A DNA stretch of 64,000 nt from an uncultured Faecalibacterium sp. (GTDB taxonomy: Bacteria > Bacillota > Clostridia > Oscillospirales > Ruminococcaceae), in assembly GCA_934512105.1 (NCBI GenBank), contig CAKSWQ010000003.1, positions 8,907 to 72,906 of the forward strand, written 5' to 3'. The notes under the pieces are model-generated. The model was not told where the DNA came from. It searched no databases and worked only from the letters and a program-made list of their open reading frames with translations. Position 1 is the stretch's first letter, and the number at the start of each line of letters is the position of its first letter. The translations under genes and the position numbers were made by a program. Below are positions 57,501 through 64,000 of this stretch, piece by piece.

Positions 57501-58043
57501 TCAGACGGTCTGCTTTACAAGATTTTTGGTCATATAGTCCAGCGTATAGTCCAGCGTATAGTTCTCCTCTGTCTTGGGCGACCAGATCGTAACGGTGACT
57601 TTAGCCGTCTTGGCCTTGATAGCATCATACAGTTCTTTCTGGTCGGCGGTCAGTGCAAAGTGGATCCAGTTCTCTTTGAACTCACCCTTCCCCAGCTTGA
57701 TATAGCCGCCATCCGACAGCAGATTCCCATCGTTAAAGGTGGTGATCTTCTGGCCGTTGATATTCAGGACAAAAAATCTCTTGGCAGCCAGCGGCACAGG
57801 ATTTTTGTCGTTGGTGACATCCTTGATGCGCACCCAGACCGTAACTTCGCCCTTCCACTCGGTAGCACTAAGGTCATCTGCGTTGCTGTTGCCGCTAAGT
57901 TTGACCGCAGTTGCCTGGAACGGGCCGAAATCCGTGCCAATGGCACCATCACTGCATCCGCCCAGCAGTCCGGTCATGGATACTGCAACTGCCACTGCGG
58001 CAGAAGTCTTTAAAAAAGAACGACGATCCATCTTCATAGCCAT
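57501..58043 (-). CDS. Lipoprotein of unknown function with Tat-like leader
   Basis: 180 residues: leader DRRSFLKTSAA, lipobox LGGC (about residue 30). The mature part is beta-rich (GEVTVWVRIKDVTN; TVTIWSPKTEENYTLDY). A 12-nt tandem duplication near the end encodes TLDYTLDY. GGAGG lies 9 nt before ATG 58043. It is paired with the next lipoprotein, and the two may be paralogs. Confidence 0.6.
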   Translation of the reverse strand: MAMKMDRRSFLKTSAAVAVAVSMTGLLGGCSDGAIGTDFGPFQATAVKLSGNSNADDLSATEWKGEVTVWVRIKDVTNDKNPVPLAAKRFFVLNINGQKITTFNDGNLLSDGGYIKLGKGEFKENWIHFALTADQKELYDAIKAKTAKVTVTIWSPKTEENYTLDYTLDYMTKNLVKQTV

Positions 58044-58245
58044 ACTATAAGCCCTCCTCAAAAGTTTTTTGCACCCTAAGAGTACCACATTTTACCACAT
58101 TGTCAACTATCGGAATTTAGGTTTCACCATTTTATCGTTCCTTTATAATCTATTATAACAGCGCGGCGGCGGGCACGGTGTCTGCTGCCGTTCCGGGGCG
58201 GCGGCAGGAATTTTTGCTTTTTTTCAATAAAATCGAAATTTGCTG

Positions 58246-58274
58246 TTGACAAAGGGTATCCGGTATGCTAAAAT
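58246..58274 (+). promoter_or_regulatory. tRNA promoter
   Basis: TTGACA (58246-58251), 17-nt spacer, TAAAAT (58269-58274), about 43 nt before tRNA-Glu. Confidence 0.8.
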
Positions 58275-58316
58275 AGCCAAGTCGGGTGCGAACACCTGAT
58301 GCGAAAATGGTCGTAT

Positions 58317-58391
58317 GGCCCGTTGGTCAAGCGGTTAAGACAGAGGCCTCTCACGCCTTTAACATCGGTTCGATTCCGGTACGGGTCACCA
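58317..58391 (+). tRNA. tRNA-Glu (anticodon CTC)
   Basis: 75 nt including CCA. Acceptor GGCCCGT/ACGGGTC, anticodon loop CTCTCAC, T-arm GGTTCGATTCC. Confidence 0.93.
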
Positions 58392-58402
58392 TTTTAAGTA
58401 GT

Positions 58403-58424
58403 AAAACGGTCGTTTGACCGTTTT
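58403..58424 (+). terminator. Hairpin between the two tRNAs
   Basis: AAAACGGTC-gttt-GACCGTTTT; either a partial terminator or a processing signal. Confidence 0.5.
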
Positions 58425-58432
58425 ATATAGAT

Positions 58433-58509
58433 GCCTCTTTAGCTCAGTCGGTTAGAGCACCTGACTGTTAATCAGGGTGTCGCCTGTTCGAGTCAGGCAA
58501 GAGGCGCCA
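58433..58509 (+). tRNA. tRNA-Asn (anticodon GTT)
   Basis: 77 nt including CCA. Acceptor GCCTCTT/AAGAGGC, anticodon loop CTGTTAA, T-arm TGTTCGAGTCA. Confidence 0.95.
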
Positions 58510-58511
58510 GC

Positions 58512-58547
58512 AAAGCGATGGAAATTTTCCATCGCTTTTTTCTTTTT
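58512..58547 (+). terminator. tRNA operon terminator
   Basis: AAAGCGATGGAAA and TTTCCATCGCTTT with a T-rich tail. Confidence 0.9.
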
Positions 58548-58559
58548 CCGACGGTGTTG

Positions 58560-58588
58560 TTGACAGCACCGCCCCGGGGGGCTATACT
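58560..58588 (+). promoter_or_regulatory. trpS promoter
   Basis: TTGACA (58560-58565), 17-nt spacer, TATACT (58583-58588); leader about 135 nt. I saw no T-box in it. Confidence 0.8.
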
Positions 58589-58651
58589 TAACACACTATA
58601 AAGTATAAAAGGAACCTCCTGCCGCGCAGCTTTACGGTGCAGTAAGGCAAA

Positions 58652-58703
58652 AAGGCGCCCCCTTGGGGGAGCTGGCAATGCCGCAAGGCATTGACGGAGG
58701 GGG
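58652..58703. repeat. Half R1 element in the trpS leader
   Basis: GGCGCCCCCTTGGGGGAGC followed by an AATGCCGCAAGGCATT hairpin and GACGGAGGGGGG; transcribed as part of the leader. Confidence 0.65.
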
Positions 58704-58729
58704 GCAAACCCTTGACAAAGGAGAACATC

Positions 58730-59791
58730 ATGAAAAAAGTTATTCTGACCGGCGACCGTCCCACCGGCCGCCTGCACGTTGGCCACTATGTCGGCTCTCT
58801 GAAGGAGCGGGTGCGGCTGCAGAACACCGGCGAGTACGACGAGATCTTTATCATGATCGCCGACGCGCAGGCGCTGACCGATAATGCCGACAACCCGGAG
58901 AAGGTGCGCCAGAACATCCTGCAGGTGGCGCTGGACTATCTGGCCTGCGGTCTGGACCCCAACAAGGTGCACATCTTCATCCAGTCCATGGTGCCCCAGC
59001 TGACCGAGCTGAGCTTCTACTACCAGAATCTGGTCACCGTCAGCCGCTTGCAGCGCAACCCCACCGTGAAGAGCGAGATCCAGATGCGCAACTTCGAGGC
59101 CAGCATCCCGGTGGGCTTCTTCTGCTACCCCATCAGTCAGGCTGCCGATATCACCGCGTTCAAGGCTACCACCGTGCCCGCCGGTGAGGACCAGAAGCCC
59201 ATGATCGAGCAGTGCTGCGAGATCGTGCACAAGTTCAACTCCGTCTACGGCGAAACGCTGGTGGAGCCCGAGATCGTTCTGCCCCAGAACGCCGCCTGCC
59301 TGCGTCTGCCCGGCATTGACGGCAAGGCCAAGATGAGCAAGAGCCTTGGCAACTGCATCTACCTGTCCGAGGAGCCGGAGGAGATCGAGAAGAAGGTCAA
59401 GTCCATGTTTACCGACCCCAACCACCTGCGCGTGCAGGACCCCGGCAAGGTGGAGGGCAACCCGGTGTTCATCTATCTGGACGCTTTCTGCCGCCCCGAG
59501 CACTTTGCCGAGTTCTGGCCGGAGTACCAGAATCTGGACGAGGTCAAGGCGCACTACCAGCGCGGCGGTCTGGGCGATATGAAGGTGAAAAAGTTCCTGA
59601 ACAGCGTCATGCAGGCTGAGCTGGAGCCCATCCGCACCCGCCGCAAGGAGTGGGAGCAGCGCCTGCCCGAGGTGGTGGAGATCCTGAAGGAGGGCAGCGC
59701 CTACGCCGAAAAGACCGCTGCCGCCACGCTGGACGAGGTGCGCAAGGCCATGCGCATCGACTACTTCGAGAACGATAACCTGCTGAAATAA
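58730..59791 (+). CDS. trpS: Tryptophanyl-tRNA synthetase
   Basis: 353 residues, class I synthetase charging tRNA-Trp. HIGH-like RPTGRLHVGHYVGSL (about 9-23) and KMSKSLGN (about 202-209) are visible. AAAGGAG precedes ATG 58730. Its leader includes half an R1 repeat. Ends at its own terminator. Confidence 0.96.
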   Translation: MKKVILTGDRPTGRLHVGHYVGSLKERVRLQNTGEYDEIFIMIADAQALTDNADNPEKVRQNILQVALDYLACGLDPNKVHIFIQSMVPQLTELSFYYQNLVTVSRLQRNPTVKSEIQMRNFEASIPVGFFCYPISQAADITAFKATTVPAGEDQKPMIEQCCEIVHKFNSVYGETLVEPEIVLPQNAACLRLPGIDGKAKMSKSLGNCIYLSEEPEEIEKKVKSMFTDPNHLRVQDPGKVEGNPVFIYLDAFCRPEHFAEFWPEYQNLDEVKAHYQRGGLGDMKVKKFLNSVMQAELEPIRTRRKEWEQRLPEVVEILKEGSAYAEKTAAATLDEVRKAMRIDYFENDNLLK

Positions 59792-59802
59792 TATTTAAGA
59801 GA

Positions 59803-59839
59803 GTGCCCGAAACGCCTGCGGCGTTTCGGGCACTTTTTT
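59803..59839 (+). terminator. trpS terminator
   Basis: GTGCCCGAAACG with CGTTTCGGGCAC and TTTTTT; loop CCTGCGG. Confidence 0.9.
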
Positions 59840-59851
59840 ATATGGGCGGAT

Positions 59852-60256
59852 TACCCCTTCCGTCTGCTCCCGCTGGTCGCAGCCACCGGGACGGCTGAAC
59901 TCCCTCAGTCAAAGCCTGACGGCTTTGCCAGCTCCCTCTGGGAGGGAGCCTCTGGCGCGCCCGGAAACTTTACACTTTAGCCAGAAGCTTTGCCGCCATG
60001 CCAAAGGCCCCATCCCAGAGGGGGCTGTCGAGCGAATGCGAGACTGGGGGAGTTTAGGTAAGAACCCCTTCCGTCAAAGCCTACGGCTTTGCCACCTTCC
60101 CCAAGGGGACGGCTTTTGGTGCTGGCGGGTGACTTTGCGGCATTGCCGAAAGGCGTCCCCGAGAGGGATGACTTCCCCCGCTCCGGGGGAAGATGTCACC
60201 GTAGGTGACAAAAAGGGGAATCTGGCTGCGAACAACGTGAGCAGACTGAGGGGGTA
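59852..60256. repeat. Cluster of R1 elements
   Basis: A fragment (59852-59896), one complete copy 59898-60055 (GAACTCCCTCAGTC to GACTGGGGGAGTTT) and one 60065-60256 (ACCCCTTCCGTC to GACTGAGGGGGTA). They fill the gap between trpS and the SDR gene. Confidence 0.8.
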
Positions 60257-60409
60257 TTCATGCGCAATATATCCTAAATCGTATCCCACCCGGAAAAGCC
60301 GGTTTGTTTACGAAAATCGCATAGAAAACGCGGTTAAACTATGCTAAAATAGGGACAACAAGTACAGAAAACCCCGTTCCGGGGGCGAGAAGAAAAAAGG
60401 AGAACCACC

Positions 60410-61183
60410 ATGCAAAAGACCATCTGGATCACCGGCGCAAGCTCCGGCATCGGCCGGGAGTTCGCCCGCCGGTATGCCGCCATGGGCTGCCGGCTCATCC
60501 TGACCGCCCGCCGCGCCGACCGTTTGCAGGCGCTTGCCGAGGAGCTGCACGCAGCCCACGGCACGGAATGCCGCATCGAGACCGCCGACCTCTCCCGCAC
60601 CGAGGAGTGCAGCCGCCTGTGCGAGGCACTGGCTGATGAACACATCGACATCTTCATCAACAACGCCGGTTTCGGCGTCTGCGGCAGCATTCTGGAAACG
60701 GAGGAAGCCCGCGAAGAAGAGATGATCCAGGTGAACGTAGCCGCCATGGCGCGGCTGTTCCGCGCCGTGGTGCGCAAGATGAACGCACAGGGCGGCGGCA
60801 CTATCCTGAATGTGGCGTCCTCTGCGGGGCTTCTGCCCGGCGGGCCTTATATGGCGGGCTACTACGCCAGCAAGGCCTATGTGGTCAGCCTGACCCGCGG
60901 CGCGGCCGAGGAACTGCGGGAGATGCACAGCCCGGTCTACGTCTGCGCCCTCTGCCCCGGCCCGGTGGATACCGAGTTCAACGACCGCGCCGGGGTGGTG
61001 TTTGCCCTGCGGGGCATCACCCCCGAGCTGTGCGTAGAGGAGGCCCTGCTGGGCATGATGCACCGCAAGACCATCATTGTGCCCTCTGCCCTTATGCGGC
61101 TGTGCACCAGTGCCCAGCGCCTTGTGCCCATCCCCCTGCTGATGCCCATCGTGGCTCGCCAGCAGAAGAAAAAACTGAAGTAA
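60410..61183 (+). CDS. Short-chain dehydrogenase/reductase (DltE-like)
   Basis: 257 residues. NAD(P) motif ITGASSGIG (about 7-15), NNAGFG (about 84-89) and catalytic Ser plus YxxxK in GYYASKAYV (about 150-158). The C-terminus is basic (QQKKKLK). AAAGGAG precedes the ATG. Substrate unknown; no signal peptide. Monocistronic. Confidence 0.85.
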   Translation: MQKTIWITGASSGIGREFARRYAAMGCRLILTARRADRLQALAEELHAAHGTECRIETADLSRTEECSRLCEALADEHIDIFINNAGFGVCGSILETEEAREEEMIQVNVAAMARLFRAVVRKMNAQGGGTILNVASSAGLLPGGPYMAGYYASKAYVVSLTRGAAEELREMHSPVYVCALCPGPVDTEFNDRAGVVFALRGITPELCVEEALLGMMHRKTIIVPSALMRLCTSAQRLVPIPLLMPIVARQQKKKLK

Positions 61184-61365
61184 AAGACAAGGGTCGCTTA
61201 AACTTGTCAACAAGCCCAAAGAAAGCCGGAATATCTTGTGCACCGTGACAAGGCATGTCAGTCTGCACAAACTACCGCGCTAAAAATCGGCGATTTGACG
61301 TATCGTTTTGCGGCAGAAAAGCGGAAATCTGAAGAAAATACAATAAATCTTCACAAGAATGTGCC

Positions 61366-61394
61366 TTGACACTTTCTGCAAAGGATGCTAGACT
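61366..61394 (+). promoter_or_regulatory. Promoter of the uronate operon
   Basis: TTGACA (61366-61371), 17-nt spacer, TAGACT (61389-61394), with a leader of about 105 nt. Confidence 0.75.
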
Positions 61395-61506
61395 GGTATA
61401 CAAGTAAGAGCGCACTCCGGCACAGCCGGATACGACGCGCTTTGCAAAGCAGCACGGCTGCGATTTGCGCCGTGTAGAATACGATTTTTGACAGGAGGAC
61501 TTTATT

Positions 61507-62316
61507 ATGGCACAGTGCACTCCCAAATCTTTTGATCTGACCGGCAAGGTGGCGCTGATCACCGGCGCATCCTACGGCATCGGCATGGCAATTGCAAAGG
61601 CTATGGCAGCCAACGGCGCTACCATCGTGTTCAATGATATCAAGCAGGAGCTGGTGGACAAGGGTCTGGCTTCCTATGCAGAGGCAGGCATCAAGGCGCA
61701 CGGCTACGTCTGCGACGTTACCGACGAGGACGCCGTCAACGCTATGGTGGCAAAGATCACCGAGGAAGTCGGCCACATCAACATTCTGGTCAACAACGCC
61801 GGTATCATCAAGCGCATCCCCATGACCGAGATGAGCGCTGCTCAGTTCCGTCAGGTCATCGATGTTGACCTGAACGCTCCCTTCATCGTGGCAAAGGCCA
61901 TCATCCCCGACATGATCGCACAGGGCGGCGGCAAGATCATCAACATCTGCTCCATGATGAGCGAGCTGGGCCGTGAGACCGTTTCTGCCTATGCAGCAGC
62001 AAAGGGCGGCCTGAAGATGCTGACCAAGAACATCGCTTCCGAGTACGGTGCCTACAACATCCAGTGCAACGGCATCGGACCCGGCTACATCGCTACCCCG
62101 CAGACCGCACCTCTGCGCGAGATCCAGCCCGACGGCAGCCGTCATCCCTTCGACCAGTTCATCGTTGCCAAGACCCCCGCAGGCCGCTGGGGCGAGGCCG
62201 AGGATCTGGGCGGACCCGCTGTGTTCCTGGCATCTGAGGCCTCTGACTTTGTCAACGGCCTGATCCTGTATGTGGACGGCGGCATTCTGGCCTACATCGG
62301 CAAGCAGCCCCAGTAA
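61507..62316 (+). CDS. kduD: KduD/DhuD-like 2-keto-3-deoxygluconate or gluconate 5-dehydrogenase
   Basis: 269 residues. SDR with ITGASYGIGMAI (about 18-29), NNAGII (about 96-101) and catalytic Tyr-Lys in SAYAAAKGG (about 160-168). Family members interconvert 2,5-diketo-3-deoxygluconate and 2-keto-3-deoxygluconate (KduD/DhuD) or 5-ketogluconate and gluconate. Co-location with a KdgF-like cupin and an RpiB-type isomerase favours the unsaturated-uronate pathway. AGGAGG precedes the ATG. Confidence 0.82.
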   Translation: MAQCTPKSFDLTGKVALITGASYGIGMAIAKAMAANGATIVFNDIKQELVDKGLASYAEAGIKAHGYVCDVTDEDAVNAMVAKITEEVGHINILVNNAGIIKRIPMTEMSAAQFRQVIDVDLNAPFIVAKAIIPDMIAQGGGKIINICSMMSELGRETVSAYAAAKGGLKMLTKNIASEYGAYNIQCNGIGPGYIATPQTAPLREIQPDGSRHPFDQFIVAKTPAGRWGEAEDLGGPAVFLASEASDFVNGLILYVDGGILAYIGKQPQ

Positions 62317-62347
62317 GCGCTGAGGGCACTCCGCAGTTCTGACCCCG

Positions 62348-62384
62348 GGGACTGCCGCACAGCGTTGTGTGGCAGTCCCTTTTG
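62348..62384 (+). terminator. Hairpin terminator after kduD
   Basis: GGGACTGCC (62348-62356) and GGCAGTCCC (62371-62379) with TTTT. It lies between kduD and the cupin gene, so read-through would be partial. Confidence 0.75.
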
Positions 62385-62387
62385 CAT

Positions 62388-62416
62388 TTGTACGGGAAAG
62401 GATGTTATGCTATAAT
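62388..62416 (+). promoter_or_regulatory. Consensus-like promoter whose -10 overlaps the cupin ATG
   Basis: TTGTAC (62388-62393), 17-nt spacer, TATAAT (62411-62416); the ATG at 62415 is inside the -10. A transcript from it would begin near 62423, after that ATG, and would still carry the RpiB-type gene. Confidence 0.5.
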
Positions 62417-62759
62417 GGAAAAAGCACATCAGGATATCCCTTGGGTGCCCCATGCCGAAATTTCCCCGGAACCCTGCGGCCCCGGGGTGCAGCGCCGCGT
62501 GCTGGCGTACAGCAAGGACGCCATGTGCGTGGAAAACACCTTTGAGACCGGCGGCGTGGGTGCCATGCACTGCCACCCCCACACCCAGATCACCTATATC
62601 GTCTCCGGGCGGTACCGCTTTACCATCGGGGACGAGACCCGGGAGGTAGGCCCCGGCGACACCCTGCTCAAGCAGAACGGCGTCATGCACGGCTGTGTCT
62701 GTCTGGAGGGCGGCGTGATGCTGGATTTCTTTACCCCCATGCGGGAGGACTTTGTATAA
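62415..62759 (+). CDS. kdgF: KdgF-like cupin
   Basis: 114 residues. Single cupin domain with metal-binding HCHPHTQITYI (about 54-64), GEx-type turn VGPGDTLL (about 79-86) and HGC (about 95). KdgF opens the ring of unsaturated uronates to the linear ketone used by KduI/DhuI. The start at 62415 has no good ribosome site and lies inside a TATAAT; translation may depend on read-through from kduD. The 114-residue length matches the family. Confidence 0.75.
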   Translation: MEKAHQDIPWVPHAEISPEPCGPGVQRRVLAYSKDAMCVENTFETGGVGAMHCHPHTQITYIVSGRYRFTIGDETREVGPGDTLLKQNGVMHGCVCLEGGVMLDFFTPMREDFV

Positions 62760-62802
62760 TACCTGCGTACCGCAGGGAAAAATAAGAAGGAGAACCATTG
62801 TT

Positions 62803-63438
62803 ATGAAGATCGCACTTATCAACGAGAACAGTCAGGCCGCCAAGAACGGCATCATCGAAGCCGCCCTGAAGAAGGTGGTGGAGCCCATGGGCCACGAGGT
62901 GGTCAACTACGGCATGTACGCCGCCGACGATGCTGCACAGCTGACCTATGTGCAGTGCGGCATTCTGGCTGCTATTCTGCTGAACAGCGGCGCTGCGGAC
63001 TACGTTGTCACCGGCTGCGGCACCGGCGAGGGTGCCATGCTGGCACTGAACAGCTTCCCCGGCGTCATCTGCGGCCACGTTGAGGACCCCGTGGACGCCT
63101 ACACCTTTGCCCACGTCAACGACGGCAACGCCGTTGCCATGCCCTTTGCCAAGGGCTTCGGCTGGGGCGGTGAGCTGAACCTTGAGTACTGCTTCGAGAA
63201 GCTGTTCGGCTTCGGCCACGGTCAGGGCTACCCCAAGGAGCGCGTTGTGCCCGAGCAGCGCAACAAGAAGATCTTGGACGGCGTGCGCGCTGCCACCTTC
63301 AAGCCCCTCATTGAGTGCCTGAAGAGCATCGATCAGGATCTGCTGAAGGGCGCTGTGGCCGGTGCAAAGTTCTCTGAGCTGTTCTTTGCTTCCTGCAAGG
63401 ATGAGGAGCTGGCCGCTTACGTCAAGACCCTGCTGTAA
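62803..63438 (+). CDS. RpiB/LacAB-family sugar isomerase (DhuI-like)
   Basis: 211 residues with the RpiB-fold pattern: MKIALINENSQAAKN (1-15), VVTGCGTGEGAMLALN (about 67-82) and CGHVEDP (about 87-93). It is longer than RpiB (about 150). In streptococci RpiB-family DhuI performs the isomerisation done elsewhere by KduI; a neighbouring KduD/DhuD and KdgF-like cupin make that role likely here. AGAAGGAG precedes the ATG by 10 nt. Confidence 0.75.
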   Translation: MKIALINENSQAAKNGIIEAALKKVVEPMGHEVVNYGMYAADDAAQLTYVQCGILAAILLNSGAADYVVTGCGTGEGAMLALNSFPGVICGHVEDPVDAYTFAHVNDGNAVAMPFAKGFGWGGELNLEYCFEKLFGFGHGQGYPKERVVPEQRNKKILDGVRAATFKPLIECLKSIDQDLLKGAVAGAKFSELFFASCKDEELAAYVKTLL

Positions 63439-63453
63439 GCTGCGGAGGAGATC

Positions 63454-63882
63454 ATGCAAGGACTGACCCTGTTCAACCTGAACCTCACCCACCTGCTGGA
63501 TGCTTTTCTGGAAACTGCAGTGCCCATGATCGCCGGTCTTGCCGAGGTGGTGGGCCTGTTCATCATCATCACCAGTCTGGCCAAGGCCACTTTCTACTAT
63601 GTCCGCGCCACCTTCTTCAACGACCACCGGGACTTCCACCATGAAATGAGCAGCGGCCTGACCACCGCGCTGGAATTTCTGATGTCGGCAGAGATCGCCA
63701 AGACCTTTCTGCTGCAAAATCTGGAGTCGGTGGTGCCGCTGGCGGCTACCTTTGCGCTGCGCGCTTTGATGAGCCTGCTGCTGCACTGGGAGATGGAGGG
63801 CGGCCACCGCCCGGCCAACGCCAAGGACAAGCTTGCGCAGCCAAAGGACGGAGAGCGCCCGAAAGACGGCGAAAACGGCTGA
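63454..63882 (+). CDS. DUF1622 membrane protein
   Basis: 142 residues with three membrane helices (about 20-45, 66-83, 90-112) and a charged C-terminal tail (PKDGERPKDG). The family is widespread and of unknown function. GGAGGAG precedes the ATG; the 15-nt gap from the isomerase gene suggests the same operon. Confidence 0.8.
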   Translation: MQGLTLFNLNLTHLLDAFLETAVPMIAGLAEVVGLFIIITSLAKATFYYVRATFFNDHRDFHHEMSSGLTTALEFLMSAEIAKTFLLQNLESVVPLAATFALRALMSLLLHWEMEGGHRPANAKDKLAQPKDGERPKDGENG

Positions 63883-63960
63883 CAGGCAAAACATTTGCCA
63901 AACTTTAGCAGGGCAAAGTTTTCCCGTATTGTGAAAAACGTAAAACCTTGAGATGAATAC

Positions 63961-63989
63961 TTGACAGGTTTGCACAAAGAGACTATACT
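63961..63989 (+). promoter_or_regulatory. Promoter at the right edge
   Basis: TTGACA (63961-63966), 17-nt spacer, TATACT (63984-63989), facing a gene outside the window. Confidence 0.8.
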
Positions 63990-64000
63990 CGTGCCATCGA

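Noticed and set aside
58589..58729. T-box riboswitch before trpS
   Set aside because: No T-box consensus or specifier loop; the leader is mostly half an R1 repeat.

Overview
The window looks like chromosome of a GC-rich gut Clostridia member, most likely a Faecalibacterium-type Ruminococcaceae/Oscillospiraceae. This is inferred from AGGAGG-type ribosome sites, Firmicutes gene families (AzlCD, DUF1622, CmpB-like, MOBP mobilization module), anaerobic metabolism (ATP-type PEPCK, flavin-linked secreted reductase) and many clustered intergenic palindromic repeats. No rRNA, CRISPR array or transposase gene was found.

Layout. 1-1.45 kb: start of a GPH-family sugar symporter diverging from an AraC regulator. 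1.5-8.5 kb: a decaying integrative mobilizable element (candidate oriT, MobC, relaxase, CHC2 primase remnant, P4-type primase-helicase, GC-rich inverted-repeat array, Xis-like protein, tyrosine integrase) ending beside tRNA-Lys. Three of its gene positions are interrupted by short palindrome-bearing inserts. 8.6-12.6 kb: papain-like hydrolase, secreted Cys-rich protein, pckA, trxA. 12.6-21.6 kb: secreted FMN/FAD reductase with divergent LysR, IlvD/Edd dehydratase with GntP permease, and a split transketolase. 22-28.9 kb: ECF S-component behind an attenuator-like leader, nagB, a LysR regulator fused to a tyrosine phosphatase, a pullulanase-type enzyme and a secreted protein. 29-38.6 kb: HtrA, GNAT-methyltransferase fusion, prfC, aldo/keto reductase, Crp/Fnr regulator with a thioredoxin-reductase-like partner, asparaginase, azlCD. 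39-50.9 kb: GGDEF/EAL protein, CmpB-like membrane protein, a 59-aa ORF overlapping trmB, AlaX-type editing protein, malQ, a degenerate GGDEF protein, a small helical protein, a nucleotidyltransferase and a GNAT. 51-58 kb: a solo AraC domain, the pstSCAB-phoU operon and two lipoproteins. 58.3-64 kb: tRNA-Glu, tRNA-Asn, trpS, an SDR, and a predicted unsaturated-uronate operon (KduD/DhuD-like, KdgF-like, RpiB-family isomerase), then a DUF1622 protein.

The themes tying the region together are carbohydrate use (nagB, pullulanase, malQ, sugar-acid dehydratase and permease, uronate genes) and redox and phosphate handling. Intergenic DNA is unusually rich in structure: a large palindromic family (R1, about 20 copies or fragments), a second family (R2, two copies) and a third (R3, two copies) whose hairpin stems differ while the linkers are conserved.

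The leading candidates for something new are the LysR-phosphatase fusion, the R3 element, the in-frame 69-bp insert in the relaxase, and a 17-residue motif (ILSGETxAKQxGCVAGR) found twice with almost only synonymous changes.
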